Of a stretch of DNA of 64,000 nt, positions 44,421 through 52,853 are shown piece after piece. Source of the DNA: Riptortus pedestris (lineage: Eukaryota; Arthropoda; Insecta; Hemiptera; Alydidae); NCBI GenBank assembly GCA_019009955.1, contig CM032231.1:39837501-39901500 (forward strand). The letters run 5' to 3'. The notes under the pieces were generated by a model, which saw nothing but the letters and a program-made list of their open reading frames with translations, did no database searches and was not told the origin of the DNA. A program made the translations under genes and the position numbers. Each line of letters starts with the position of its first letter. The stretch's first letter is position 1.

Positions 44421-45156
44421 TTGGAACGGATATCATTTTCGTCATCCTCTAGGTAGGAGGAATGGATATTTGAAAATGGGAGGGTATAGATTCTGATATT
44501 GGGTTGGAGGTTTCTTTATATGATAAAATAATAACTCTTTCTGTTATTATACGATAAATTGAATAAATCCAATTATTCATCATGTTGACAAAGTAATTTA
44601 CCACAACTGTTGTTAACATTAAAAATTTTGGGGTTTCAGATAGTCTTAGTGATCTTAAACCCTACTCCTACTTTTTTTATTTTTCATTTAAAAATGTTAT
44701 ATCTTTAAATATCCAATGTTTGCACAAATTTTAGGTGTTTTTTTTTTGTTTGTGTAGGGTCCTTCATATGTCGAAGAGAATCCGAAGTATCCTGTTACGA
44801 GTGTGATTATATAGTTGTAGTTAGCAGAACATCTGCTAAGTTACGCAGCCCCTAAGTCATGCATGCTTGTTCAGTACTTACGATCGGTGAAAATGTTAAG
44901 GAAGATTTAAAAATTATGGCATAAGTTCAAACTCTATAGCTGATTTGTCTCAAGAGAAATTTAAAACAAGAACTTACTCATAAATTTCCATAGCGAAGGT
45001 TTGTAGGTCTTTCTTCATAAAAAGAACATCTTTTATATTTCCAAATATGAAAGAGCCATCAAGTTGGAAAACGCCTCTCCTCTTCCAGTAGGAGATAGCC
45101 CATCGGTGAAGGCCGTAGCAGATTGCAATTAGCAACAATGAAATCTCTAACCACAT
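25558..45156 (-). CDS. Cytochrome P450, CYP3 clan (CYP6-like), complete, 8 exons
   Basis: Heme monooxygenase anchored in the endoplasmic reticulum, using NADPH-P450 reductase; the family oxidises xenobiotics and some endogenous substrates. Eight exons (listed separately) join in phase to 488 codons, close to the usual 500. Visible: N-terminal membrane anchor (residues 1-25), C-helix WxxxR (W125-R129), ExxR (E354-R357), PERF-type NPERY (407-411), and heme loop FGDGPRMCLG with the thiolate Cys432. The I-helix is unusual: the acidic-threonine motif is replaced by DSFFTTS (residues 297-303). All introns have GT-AG ends. Coding is 1.47 kb in 19.6 kb, with introns full of transposons. A CAG acceptor 11 bp before the ATG suggests a 5' untranslated exon upstream. 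Confidence 0.88.
25900..26569 (+). mobile_element. HINE-like element, full length
   Basis: 5' end slightly deleted (AGTCCGTGCGTTAACTAAGCAG), long-type interior, (TA)n at 26354-26441, and 3' hairpin TTTCCCTTAAGGGAAA with CTAA at 26569. It lies in P450 intron 7. Confidence 0.8.
26820..27237 (-). mobile_element. HINE-like element, subtype without TA tract
   Basis: Both ends are present (3' hairpin at 26820-26846, 5' end TACGCAGCTCCTGTGTGATGG to 27237) but the interior is different: C-run, CTTGGACTACTAAAATTCGAG, TTTCAGTAATTGTTTTTC. This interior also occurs at 33030-33390 and 34820-35470. Confidence 0.75.
27382..27621 (-). CDS. P450 gene 1, exon 7 (ExxR to heme loop)
   Basis: 240 bp between TTCCAG and GTAAAT. 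Encodes ESLRLHSPVP (ExxR), the PERF-type FNPERY and the heme motif PFGDGPRMCLG. Its length and phase are identical to the exon at 57413-57652. Confidence 0.9.
28372..28515 (-). repeat. SINE, 5' two-thirds
   Basis: Minus-strand copy of the tRNA-derived SINE, with B-box complement (GGGAATCGAACCTG) and TTTAATGAATTC; the 3' tail is missing. Confidence 0.7.
28985..29060 (-). repeat. SINE head, degraded
   Basis: Divergent minus-strand tRNA-like head (GGAATGGAACTCGATACTTT, then TTAACTTACATGACTGACC). Confidence 0.45.
29105..30125 (+). pseudogene. Jockey-clade-like non-LTR retrotransposon fragment
   Basis: 5'-truncated reverse transcriptase: AGVPQGGILSPFLFLIYSAD near 29187, the catalytic region broken by a frameshift near 29280, then a 115-residue open stretch (LLESWLTQWRIKVNSNKSSH, YLGLTLDKRLTWKSHI). 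Stops follow. The 3' end lacks a poly(A) and stops near TTGCAAATAAACGAATAAAT. It lies in P450 intron 6. Confidence 0.8.
30203..30275 (-). repeat. SINE 3' fragment
   Basis: Minus-strand tail (TTATTAACGTCCACTTTTTG, then GGGTTATCTACAGGTTACC). Confidence 0.8.
30409..30627 (-). CDS. P450 gene 1, exon 6 (I-helix)
   Basis: 219 bp between TTTCCAG and GTATAT. Encodes GFTDLEIAGHSVNTYLDSFF then TTSAGLCFLIIELSNN. Alignment by eye against the CYP6 pattern AGFETS puts Phe300 where Glu or Asp is expected, while the following Thr301 is kept. Confidence 0.85.
30830..30900 (+). repeat. SINE internal fragment
   Basis: ACCTAGAGTGGCGAGTTCAG and the following GGGCAATAGGAATTTAATT match the B-box region and adjacent body of the SINE. 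Confidence 0.6.
30945..31524 (-). mobile_element. Solo LTR
   Basis: 580 bp starting TGTTACG and ending CGCAACA, flanked by a perfect 4-bp duplication ATAT (30941-30944 and 31525-31528). On the minus strand it carries TATATAAAG, a downstream TCAGTTTT initiator-like site and an AATAAA near its end, so transcription would be minus. A related LTR is at 51852-52420. No internal sequence remains. It is inserted in a HINE-like relic (TTCCGTCACACAGGAGCTG before it) in P450 intron 5. Confidence 0.85.
31752..32429 (-). mobile_element. HINE-like element, full length
   Basis: Minus orientation: TTAGCAGATTTCCCTTGAGG hairpin end at 31752, (TA)n at 31881-31925, G10 run near 32055, and 5' end GCTCCTGCGTGACGGACT at 32429. 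First of four same-orientation copies in P450 intron 5. Confidence 0.85.
32512..33390 (-). mobile_element. HINE-like element, composite interior
   Basis: Second copy in the row. It starts with the hairpin at 32512, has a short TA tract and the TA-type interior, then switches after a C13 run (33028-33041) to the TA-less interior (GGTTTTGGACTACTAAAATT), ending at GACGGACT 33390. It therefore joins two family types. Confidence 0.8.
33531..34154 (-). mobile_element. HINE-like element, full length
   Basis: Third copy. Slightly mutated hairpin end (TTAGGAGATTTCTCC), (TA)n at 33645-33670, 5' end at 34154. The interior near 33960-34080 matches 13580-13680 (GTCGGCTATGTTCGGGACT). Confidence 0.85.
34192..35481 (-). 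mobile_element. HINE-like element, long composite
   Basis: Fourth copy, 1,290 bp: hairpin at 34192, (TA)n at 34319-34372, TA-type interior, then two stretches of TA-less interior around C-rich runs, and 5' end at 35481, just 70 bp from the exon 5 donor. Confidence 0.8.
35551..35696 (-). CDS. P450 gene 1, exon 5
   Basis: 146 bp between TTTTAG and GTAAAG. Encodes TVTKECEDFFLRMSQKMMEF and the F-G helix region. The longer minus-strand frame running to 35435 is intron plus HINE-like DNA and is not coding. Confidence 0.85.
35778..35971 (-). CDS. P450 gene 1, exon 4
   Basis: 194 bp between TTACAG and GTAAGA. Encodes VKELSDLFAIDSVCCFTYAY and NPENPFIKYACDSLF, the D-E helix and F region of CYP6-type enzymes (canonical A-x-D-V-I-x-x-x-A-F-G). 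Confidence 0.85.
35985..36060 (-). repeat. SINE 3' fragment
   Basis: Minus-strand SINE tail (ATTAACGTCCACTTTTTTG, then GGTTATCTACAGGTTACC), 14 bp upstream of the P450 exon 4 acceptor on the intron side. Confidence 0.8.
36380..36915 (+). pseudogene. Non-LTR retrotransposon RNase H, left half
   Basis: Open frame at 36636-36875 reads WVFTDSSKVEKSPQGCSWII and FTAELMAISQVINDIEQMQQ, then FVIAKDSYSS: an RNase H with conserved D, E and D positions. Sequence continues in a shifted frame (FANPKSRCYLTDL) and is cut by the BEL element at 36915. Confidence 0.75.
36916..37419 (+). repeat. BEL/Pao 5' LTR, 3'-truncated
   Basis: Starts TGTTCGCGGAAGAATGAAG and is about 96 percent like 39232-39737 by eye. The last 180 bp of the LTR are absent. 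Confidence 0.8.
37425..38100 (+). pseudogene. BEL/Pao zinc knuckles and protease region
   Basis: Zinc knuckles in GCKNCLREDHPTTKCPSKYN and CRRCNKRHHTLIH, then the aspartic protease signature ALLDSGA near 37820. A frameshift follows at about 37850, and the downstream DUF1758-like part (FRLFKRLIAGLG, then DAIIIDSIAPRLPNQDLDPN) continues in another frame to about 38090. Confidence 0.8.
38400..38900 (+). pseudogene. BEL/Pao reverse transcriptase remnants
   Basis: Broken pieces: HAFIQEYMRLGH-like sequence near 38540 (RT N-terminus) is followed almost at once by EGAIQLQKELIALFALGSFQ (38648) and FKVLLLSWDSKNDTFWY (38800), which lie after the catalytic core in complete elements. The core with its catalytic aspartates is deleted. 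Confidence 0.7.
39232..39920 (+). repeat. BEL/Pao 3' LTR
   Basis: 689 bp, TGTTCACAGAAG to CCCCGAAACA, preceded by a purine-rich AAGGTGGGCGG tract and followed by the GACCT duplication. The same LTR end occurs in reverse at 60183. Confidence 0.85.
39921..40085 (+). pseudogene. Non-LTR retrotransposon RNase H, right half
   Basis: Resumes the interrupted RNase H: TDLVKGQIQNSEKN then ISLVWVPSHFGLEGNKMADL, followed by a stop. With the left half (ending TDL) it shows a single ancestral domain split by the BEL insertion. Confidence 0.8.
40251..40380 (-). CDS. P450 gene 1, exon 3 (C-helix)
   Basis: 130 bp between TTTTAG and GTATTT. Completes Lys124 and encodes WKEIRGLHISMLTQSKLKAL; WxxxR contacts a heme propionate. 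Confidence 0.85.
41293..41484 (-). CDS. P450 gene 1, exon 2
   Basis: 192 bp between TGTCTAG and GTAAGT. Encodes KHKEHKLIGIYSFYTPYLMV and DPEVMRQVMVKDFNSF, the beta-1 sheet and B-helix region typical of CYP6 (TDPE, KDFxxF). Confidence 0.9.
41859..43570 (-). mobile_element. piggyBac element, internally deleted
   Basis: 1,712 bp bounded by the hallmark TTAA on both sides (41855-41858, 43571-43574) and by inverted CCCATTTACG / CGTAAATGGG ends. It holds the C-terminal half of a transposase. It lies in P450 intron 1. Confidence 0.88.
42214..43163 (-). pseudogene. piggyBac transposase, C-terminal half
   Basis: Frame 42963-43163 begins MVPYFGRHSAKTFIKGKPVR (core of the DDE domain). A shift near 42940 leads to 42214-42939 with YDYAFDEINAICIVRWNDNS, the YNKFMGGVDLHD signature holding the last catalytic Asp region, and a C-terminal cysteine-rich finger CRVCKSQTIYRCERYNVKLH. 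The N-terminal part and first catalytic residues are missing, so it is inactive. Confidence 0.85.
43984..44098 (+). repeat. SINE 3' fragment
   Basis: Diverged plus-strand SINE tail (CTCGCTAGAAAAGGGTGGTG, then ACACGTCCCAACTAGCTG), ending in an AATAATAAT run. Confidence 0.65.
44164..44385 (-). repeat. SINE, near full length, inside a TA tract
   Basis: Complete minus-strand SINE from the TTATTAACGTCCACTTTTTG tail to the tRNA-like head (AATCGAACTCGCCACTCTAG). (TA)n lies on both sides (44109-44163 and 44388-44415); beyond it TTTGGAACGGATATCATTTTC is the block next to the TA tract of HINE-like elements. Confidence 0.8.
44386..44870 (+). mobile_element. HINE-like relic
   Basis: Only parts are recognisable: CATTTTCGTCATCCTCTAGG after the TA tract and, in reverse, AACATCTGCTAAGTTACGCA near 44825-44850. 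Strongly diverged. Confidence 0.45.
44978..45156 (-). CDS. P450 gene 1, exon 1 (membrane anchor)
   Basis: 179 bp from ATG 45156 to a GTAAGT donor at 44972-44977. Encodes a hydrophobic anchor (WLEISLLLIAICYGLHRW), then YWKRRGV and the FGN turn typical of CYP3-clan N-termini. The TTTTTTTCAG acceptor 11 bp before the ATG suggests that an untranslated exon precedes it. Confidence 0.88.
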
Positions 45157-45407
45157 TCTAATAACTCCTGAAAAAAATGATACAACATTTCAAATGGCTA
45201 AGAATAAAATAAAAATAAAATGCAGTCTTTAATAATTAATTTATTAGAACAACATTGTTGCTTGTCAGTATAAGTTCTGCAAGACCTATAGGTGTGAGCT
45301 ATAGTGTCTGCCTTTAAATTACAAGGAGTGAAACTGATGGCATCCAGATTTTTTTTCGTTTACACTAGGTGGAAAAGTAACTTTTAATGATGATTTTATA
45401 TAACAAA

Positions 45408-46333
45408 AGTCCGTCACGCAGGGGCTGCGTAAACTAAGCAGATTTCCCACATGAAGTTATACATTGTGTAGCCAACCGAAATGTAGCAACAATGCAGGAG
45501 GCACCTAGCCTTTACAGCCTTAATCCAACCTACACCTATCCAACACCTCTCTGGAACTGAGGAGTCGCCAAGATGGAATAGAGATCCTATGGAAGGGACA
45601 AATACTGCTAACCAGCTCCCACACGGACACATGTACGAGTTTCCTGGCCTGTCGTCTTCGTGCTTTGAACACACGACCACTACGTCTCTGACCGGCAGAT
45701 GGAGGCAAGCCTCCACTCCGGACACCACCCAGCCCGTAGTACCATATTTGAGTAAGCCGCAAGCGACTTACACCCTAAGGCCGGAATGGTCGGAGGCCCG
45801 GAACAGCAAAGCCGGCTAAGGACCTACGGTTCCCCTTCCCAAGGCTACACAGCGGGGGCTTACTGCTGCCCTTGGGGAGGGCGGGCGCCGTCCCCGGTCG
45901 TGAAGTTATACAGTAGAGAAATCTGCCCAATAACAACTGTAGTAGTAAGGTATCTCTAAACCTATTCAAGAGGGACGAATAGTTACGGAAACGGCCGCCA
46001 GAGCTCTCGGCGGAAAGTCCCGAACATAGCGGACCACACACAGAATACAAGTGCAAATATCTCTGTTAATATTCAAGATACATAATAAATGTATGGAACA
46101 ATATTTATAGTAAATTTAATTTGCAATAAGATCGATTCAATACAATTTTTTGATCCGACGCATAATAACAGAGATATTTCGATTTTTCAAAAGACCCCCC
46201 CTCTAAACCCCCCCCCCTCCCACTGGTCCGATTTCAGCCATTAACGAACTTGATCTTCCTTTTTACATAAAACGATTAAATTCCGAGTTTGTTAACGATC
46301 AAACAAAAATTGCGAACGCTAGAGCGTTAACAG

Positions 46334-46380
<47 letters not shown>

Positions 46381-46513
46381 TATATATAATTTTGAAAGGA
46401 CCTCATTTTCGTCATCTCCTGGGTAGGATCGATGGACATTTGAAGAAATTTTTCGAAACTCGCGTCATGAGTACGACCTCAATAGCTGATTTTCCTTAAG
46501 GGAAATCTGCTAA
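45408..46513 (+). mobile_element. HINE-like element, interrupted by a 437-bp insertion
   Basis: 5' end AGTCCGTCACGCAGGGG at 45408; interrupted at 45463; resumes at 45913 (GTAGAGAAATCTGCCCAATA) exactly as the uninterrupted copy at 13476. C-runs, (TA)n at 46338-46390, 3' hairpin and CTAA ending at 46513. It lies just upstream of the P450 start codon. Confidence 0.85.
45464..45900. mobile_element. GC-rich 437-bp insertion with 12-bp target duplication
   Basis: Flanked by TGAAGTTATACA at 45452-45463 and 45901-45912, a perfect 12-bp duplication. It is far richer in GC than its surroundings (for example GGGCGGGCGCCGTCCCCGG at one end). No coding region or poly(A) is convincing. The long duplication suggests target-primed reverse transcription (SINE or truncated non-LTR element without a poly(A) tail), but the family is not recognised. 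Confidence 0.8.
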
Positions 46514-46554
46514 ATAAAATAATGTTAATGAGTTATGCCGTTTGTGCAGATTAA

Positions 46555-46620
46555 TTTATTTATTTTCATTTATTGACGTCCGCTTTAAGCTGCTACGGCT
46601 AATTGGGTGAGCAGAATTAT
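46555..46620 (-). repeat. SINE 3' fragment, diverged
   Basis: TTCATTTATTGACGTCCGCTT and GCTACGGCTAATTGGGT resemble the SINE tail in reverse. Confidence 0.5.
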
Positions 46621-46851
46621 ACAATAACTAGAATTGAAAATCATTGTCTACAAACTAGTGGTTAGTCAGTAAAATTTAGTATAATGTTTTTATTGACTCT
46701 CCTTATAGTTGTGATATTTCCCTACAGTAAATATCACTGATATATGATATTCATTTTTGGGTAACGGTTTATAGTGCCTGCTCACCTATTAGCCTTTCTT
46801 ATAGACAAATTTTTACCCTCTTTTCAAATTCTCAAAGGCGCCTTATTACAT

Positions 46852-47633
46852 TTATCAGATTTTCCTTAAGGAATATCAACTATTGAGTTTGTACTCATGA
46901 CGTTATTTTTGAACAATTTTCTCGAACGTCCATGGATCGAGTAGATAACGAAAATGATGTCCGCTCAAAATATATGTATATATGTATTTAAAATTTTAGG
47001 TGGGAGGGGGAGTTCGCTCTAGAGCGGACGAATTTCGAAAATTCGAAATATCTTTGTTACTAAAAAATTGTATAGAACCAATATTATTGAAAATGCAATT
47101 GCCTATTAATGTTGTTATATACATATTTTCTCTTTCATGGATATTAACCGAGTCTTTTGGATTTTATTAGTTTTCAGCCTTCAGTAAACCCCCACTCCTG
47201 CTCACAATAACCGTTAAATCATGAATCACTTTATTCTAAACTTAAACACCAAATATTGTTTTCAAGAGGCCTTTATTATGTGAGAATCACTAAAGATCAT
47301 ATTTGTTTTATTGGCTAAAGTCGAATCTGGATAATAGGGGTTTAAGGGGAAATCCAAAATATTTTCGTTAATATGAGTTGGATTGTAAATTGCTAAAGAA
47401 CCAATCTTGTATGGCTATTGATGTTCTACACATTTCTTTCGTTCTAGTATTCAGTGAGTTATTCGTACTAACTTGTTTTAAACCATAAGTAACCTCTCCC
47501 CCCCCCCAACGCTCCCTTCTCCTAATTTTTTTACATAGAAATAGGGAATATGTTGTAATATGAGATTACAAGTTTGTTATATCAGTACCTGTGAAATCTG
47601 CTTAGTTTACACACAGACCCCGAATGACGGACG
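46852..47633 (-). mobile_element. HINE-like element, diverged
   Basis: Hairpin end TTATCAGATTTTCCTTAAGG at 46852, conserved blocks (TTGTACTCATGACGTTATTT, AAATATCTTTGTTACTAAA), C-runs, and 5' end AATGACGGACG near 47633. The TA tract is reduced to a few bases. Confidence 0.7.
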
Positions 47634-47972
47634 TTTTATTATATTTAACCTTCTCAAGATATCCTTGAAAAGGGAAGTTGATTTGATCTAGGTAGTCCCA
47701 TGTTGTCATTCCCGGAATCTTCCTCACATTGATTCCATGCTGCCCTTATTCAGGAGTTTCTTTGTGAATTTGACTGGGAAGGAAACATTTCACGGGGAGA
47801 AGATATGCCCGCGACACACCTTGTTAGTTAGGATTGTAATTGGAGAGAAATTAGTTTTAGTTTACATACATATATTAGTTGGAGACGGGATTGTATGGCG
47901 GACCTGACATTACAACCTTTCATTGTGCAATCAAAAGGGGCGACTGGGAAGTGATGAAAGATTGCCCTTGAA

Positions 47973-48045
47973 CAGCGGTTCGCAAGCTTTTTTGATGACG
48001 GAACCCTTTTGGAAAGAGAAATATTTGACGGAACCCTAAAATAAA
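47973..48045 (+). repeat. hAT-like terminal sequence
   Basis: CAGCGGTTCGCAAGCTTTTTTG followed by two GACGGAACCCT repeats resembles the CAGNGGTTCTCAA ends of hAT transposons and their MITEs. No partner end was found. Confidence 0.45.
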
Positions 48046-48051
48046 ACAAAA

Positions 48052-48632
<581 letters not shown>

Positions 48633-50069
48633 TAAGGTTTTTATACTTGAAAATAAATATTTTATGCGTTATTGTTGAGTTTATTAATTTTAAACCTTGC
48701 GGCCTAAGCCACGATTTTAATATTTATTAATAAAATGGTTAATATTATAGTGGCCCAACCCACATTTTATTAATAAATTAATAAATGTTCATGAAATTGG
48801 GTGTTACATTTAAAAAGCCCCCCCCCCAATCCTAGTTAGATTACCGTCATTAACGAATATGAACTTTAGTGTTTAATGCTACCTATCATTAGTCAGATAA
48901 TGCATCTTAGTGGGAGATGAGTAACTACAGCTTCCAGTGATCTTGTTCTCCACTCTTTTTGATTATTGTTAGAAAGTGTCACGCAGAAGACACCGGGAAA
49001 CCATTGCATCTCCTAGTGACCCTTTTTCTTCTGATGCTTGTTCTCTGGGGATTTAGCCTACAGATGGCACCGACTCCGCTGATAATACTAATGCTTGGAA
49101 TTATTATTGCAGGAAATCAACAATCCCTGGCAGTTTAAGTATTCATGAGAGTGTTTGAGTAAGAACTAGAAATAGATTCATTGATACTTTTATCGCAAGA
49201 TAAAACTAATTAATATTGTTATTATGGATCCGGTATTCAAATCTTTTATTTATTAAATTTTAAAATAGAAATTATCGTAGATTCTGAAGGTTATTTTTTT
49301 ATTTTTAGGTTTGGTAATTGAAGATTATGTTCTCTTGTGATTATTTCATTATATACTCCAGTTTGACGATTCCTATCTACCATTCTGAATAATTTTGTTA
49401 CTTTTGCTCCGAAAATACTCATCCAACGAGTTTTTGATATTTATTTGAATGTAGATTAACTGTGCGAAATAAGACTAGTCGCTTAACTACAAGCTAACAC
49501 TATTTTCTAGTAAGGGTGGAGTATAGAGTATATTATTTTAAGAAGTTCTCCACCAAATTCACTTTCTCGCTCGCACAGAACTTCTAGCCCAGACTCAAAA
49601 CTATCTTAAAGTATATAGACTTGTAAGTCAATGTACATGACTAACCTAACCCCACATGATTTTTATAATTGAGTTTCATCTACATAATTCTGTTGTTCAT
49701 AGATTTTCGGTTTGAAAATTTGCCTGTGCCACACATTCGTAGCAATTGGCTGTTAAATTATTCAAAATTTTAAATGCAAAATGAAATTACATATATAAAG
49801 TGATATTTTGGTCGAATGTCACATTTTGTCACTTACGAGTTGTAAAAAGTTGTTGTTGTGACTGGCGGAGTAAGGGGCTGCCGGCACACTGAGTGAATGA
49901 TGAATTCAAATAAGTTTGTATCAACAGCGGTGATAAGAGGGGGGGGACATGGCCTTGGCTAGATTCTTATCACCTACAAACATTACTGACGTTAAAAGCT
50001 TGGAATAACGATTCTTTTCCAAAGGAATATAAAAATTATGGTGTACAAATAACTGGCACATTGGAAATT
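48633..50069. other. No gene seen
   Basis: AT-rich with C9 and G10 runs (48821-48829, 49938-49947). No exon or transposon domain recognised. Confidence 0.4.
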
Positions 50070-50156
50070 TTAGCAGATTTCCCTTAAGGGAAATCAGCTA
50101 TTGAGCTCGTACTCATGACGCAAATTGAGGAGATGACGGAAATGAGGTCCGTTCAG

Positions 50157-50195
<39 letters not shown>

Positions 50196-50216
50196 TATAC
50201 GTATGTACGTGTGTTC

Positions 50217-50264
<48 letters not shown>
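50070..50264 (-). mobile_element. HINE-like element, 3' part (interrupted)
   Basis: Hairpin end TTAGCAGATTTCCCTTAAGG at 50070, then AGATGACGGAAATGAGGTCC and a (TG)n/(CA)n/(TA)n tract. It is cut by a Helitron at 50265. The other half is probably 52424-52853. Confidence 0.75.
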
Positions 50265-51274
50265 CTAGCTCAGATACCCGGCTTCGCCCGGGAATTGATT
50301 TGAGTCTGAATGGTGATGGTATTTTTTTGGCAAGGCTTTACTTTACACAATATTTTAACATTTAACCGTCCCAGTGTTTAGAGTTAATACCCGTCGTTTC
50401 TGTGGATTTGTTAATAATAAAATTTGTAAATTCAGGCCTCCCTTATAACCACCACACCTGCCCATTCCTAGAAATGTTAGTATGGCTTACAGGAAGGTGT
50501 TAGTGCTAATGCACATACCGAGTGTTTTATTTAGTTCGGTTCGGAGTCTTTTATGCCAAATAAAATCGTTGGCTCCCGCAATAATTTTTAGCGTATAACG
50601 TCTTTATATTTCGGTATACGACGATATTGTATATAACAAAAGTTTCTCTAAATAAAAAAGTAAACAACTATTGTTAGGTACATATTTGCCGAAACCCTAA
50701 TAGGAAACGAAATATCGCTATTTTTAATTTCTGGCATCTCTTATAACCCCCACTCCTGCCCGTCCCTAGAAATGTTGGTATGGATTGTTATAATGAAAGC
50801 GTTAGTGCTAATACATATACCGAGTTTTATTTATATCAGTTGGGTCTTTTGTCCCAAATAAAATTTTTCACTTCCGCTACAGGTTTTAGCGAATATCTCG
50901 TTTATAATTCGGTATACGAAAAAAGTGTTAACAAAAGTTACTCTAAATAACAAAATAAACAAATTTTGTTATGTGCATAATTGCCGAAAAACCAATAGGA
51001 AACGAAATATCGCTATTTTTAATTTCAGCCCTCCCTCATAACCCCCACTCCTGTTCGTCTCAGAGAATATTAACATAGCCTAAAGTCTAAGTTGGGGTAG
51101 TAATATACATACCAAGTTTCATAAAATTCGGTTCAGCCGTTTATGCGTGAAAAGGTAACAAACAAAAAAATAAACAAACAGACACGAAAGAAACAAAATG
51201 CAGTTATGGTGTCTATGGCATGTGAAACGAAAAGTTATCGTGAAATTTCGCGAAAAAATCAATGTACAGACAGA
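50265..51274 (-). mobile_element. Non-autonomous Helitron
   Basis: Minus orientation. 3' end: CTAG (50265-50268) next to the hairpin CCCGGGCGAAGCCGGG (50277-50292). The body has three tandem leader-type units (CCCACTCCTG and GTTACTCTAAATAACAAAAT blocks). The 5' end is probably TCTGTCTGTACATTG near 51274. Flanked by TA. Confidence 0.75.
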
Positions 51275-51280
51275 GGTTAC

Positions 51281-51348
<68 letters not shown>

Positions 51349-51411
51349 ACGAAAAATTAATACGTGGAAGATTGCCTGAAGGAGAGGGAGCCGTGCGTTT
51401 GATCTAATTAG

Positions 51412-51850
51412 TTTAGAAGAAGCTTCTAAAAGTAACAGCGAGAAAATCTTAGCGGAAGTTAGAGAAGTATTCCAGGATGCTTCTAGAGCTAATTACGAGA
51501 GATTGGAAGAAGCTACCAGAACTAATTGTGAGAGACTCGATGAAAAATTTCAGGAAGCTTCCAGAACGAGAAACCTTAAACTCCACGAATTATCAGAGGT
51601 ATTGGGCAAACGAGTGGAAGCCATTGAGCAGAGAGTAATGTTGAAGAGAAAGTGTCCAATCTAGGAAAGAAGGTAGACGTTGAAATAAGTGAACTACAAT
51701 TCCAAATGGATAATCTACAAGTTCGAGAGGGCCCAGTAAGACACATTTCAGAACATACCAGTAAGATAAAGACCCCAACTTTTGATGGTAGCGTACCATT
51801 TAGTGTTTTTAAATTCCAATTTGAGACGGTGGCCAGTAGAAACGGATGTG
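51412..51850 (+). pseudogene. Gypsy-like gag fragment
   Basis: Two frames: an acidic coiled-coil part (REVFQDASRANYERLEEATR) and, after a shift near 51640, RHISEHTSKIKTPTFDGSVP then FSVFKFQFETVASRNG, the start of the capsid in many insect Gypsy elements. It is cut by the inverted LTR. Confidence 0.7.
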
Positions 51851-51851
51851 T

Positions 51852-52420
51852 TGTTACGTTTTTATTACAAAACCAGTAATAAACGTTGTTAATAAGAGTT
51901 CTTTTTGGAATGCAAAATTACACACACACAAGTTTCACAGTTTAACACTGCACGATGTATTTCACAATGCACAATATTCTTGGTTAATTATTACTACTCA
52001 CAGAATTACACTGATAGTGTCACTGTTCTTCAGGTTACATACCCGTAGTCCAATAATTCACTCACGATCACTGTCCTTTACTTCGCGGCACTGCACTGTC
52101 TTAAACACGGCACTAAACTGTTGCTTACAGTCAGGCACAACACTTTTCTTCACGGCACAACACTTTACCGCACTCCACTAAGTCGCGCTGAACATCCCTC
52201 GAAGACCGTCGAGCATCAACTGAACTGAGGTACTGGCAGGGTCTCTTATAAGTGCCTGGAGAAGAGACTAGGGAGGAAGGTCTACACTACAAGTTCCAGA
52301 ACTTCCTGGAAGGCCCTAATTAGATTCTGCCGGTGGCCCTATTTAGATCGGCCCTAATTAGATCAAACGCACGGCTCCCTCTCCTTCAGGCAATCTTCCA
52401 CGTATTAATTTTTCGCAACA
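51852..52420 (-). repeat. LTR, minus orientation
   Basis: 569 bp, TGTTACG to CGCAACA; same family as the solo LTR at 30945-31524. A TTATAAGAG box and TCAGTT site are on the minus strand. Confidence 0.8.
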
Positions 52421-52423
52421 ACA

Positions 52424-52853
52424 TATATTAGTCTGTTAGCATTCTAGCGGTAGTAATGTTTGTCAGATCGATACCAAACTCGATCTTTCAACGGTTTATG
52501 TGTAAAAATGAAGATCAATTTCGGACCAGTGGGAGGGGGGGGGATTTCGAAAATTTGTATAGAATCAATCTAATTTCAAATGTAATGTGCAATAAATGTT
52601 CTTATGTACGTTTTTTTTTTATTATATTGATTATTAAGCAAGGTATGTGTATTTTTCAGTTTTTGGCCTTCGGTAAAGCCCATTCATTCAAACTCATGTC
52701 ATATTAACAATAAACTGTTATGTAATGAAGTGCTTTATTTGATGGCTATGTACCAAATATTGTTCTCAATGAACTTTTACATTTTCGGATAAATGCAAAT
52801 CCGCGATGCACATGGGAAATATGCTTTGTTAACGCCGCCTCTGCCTGACGGAC
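52424..52853 (-). mobile_element. HINE-like element, 5' part (interrupted)
   Basis: Continues from the TA tract (TTAGTCTGTTAGCATTCTAG), G-run near 52537, then a mutated 5' end (AACGCCGCCTCTGCCTGACGG) at 52853. Confidence 0.7.

Larger units (their letters stand above)
51345..52420. mobile_element. Rearranged LTR retrotransposon with inverted LTR
   Basis: Begins with 67 bp of an LTR in plus orientation (TGTTACGAAAAATTAATACG, 51345-51411), joins directly to gag-like coding sequence on the plus strand (51412-51850), then to a full-length LTR of the same family in minus orientation (51852-52420). The two ends form a near-perfect inverted repeat of about 67 bp. Confidence 0.8.

Noticed and set aside
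45414..46056. Frames inside the GC-rich insertion
   Set aside because: Several overlapping frames on both strands, as expected for GC-rich DNA; none shows a recognisable domain.
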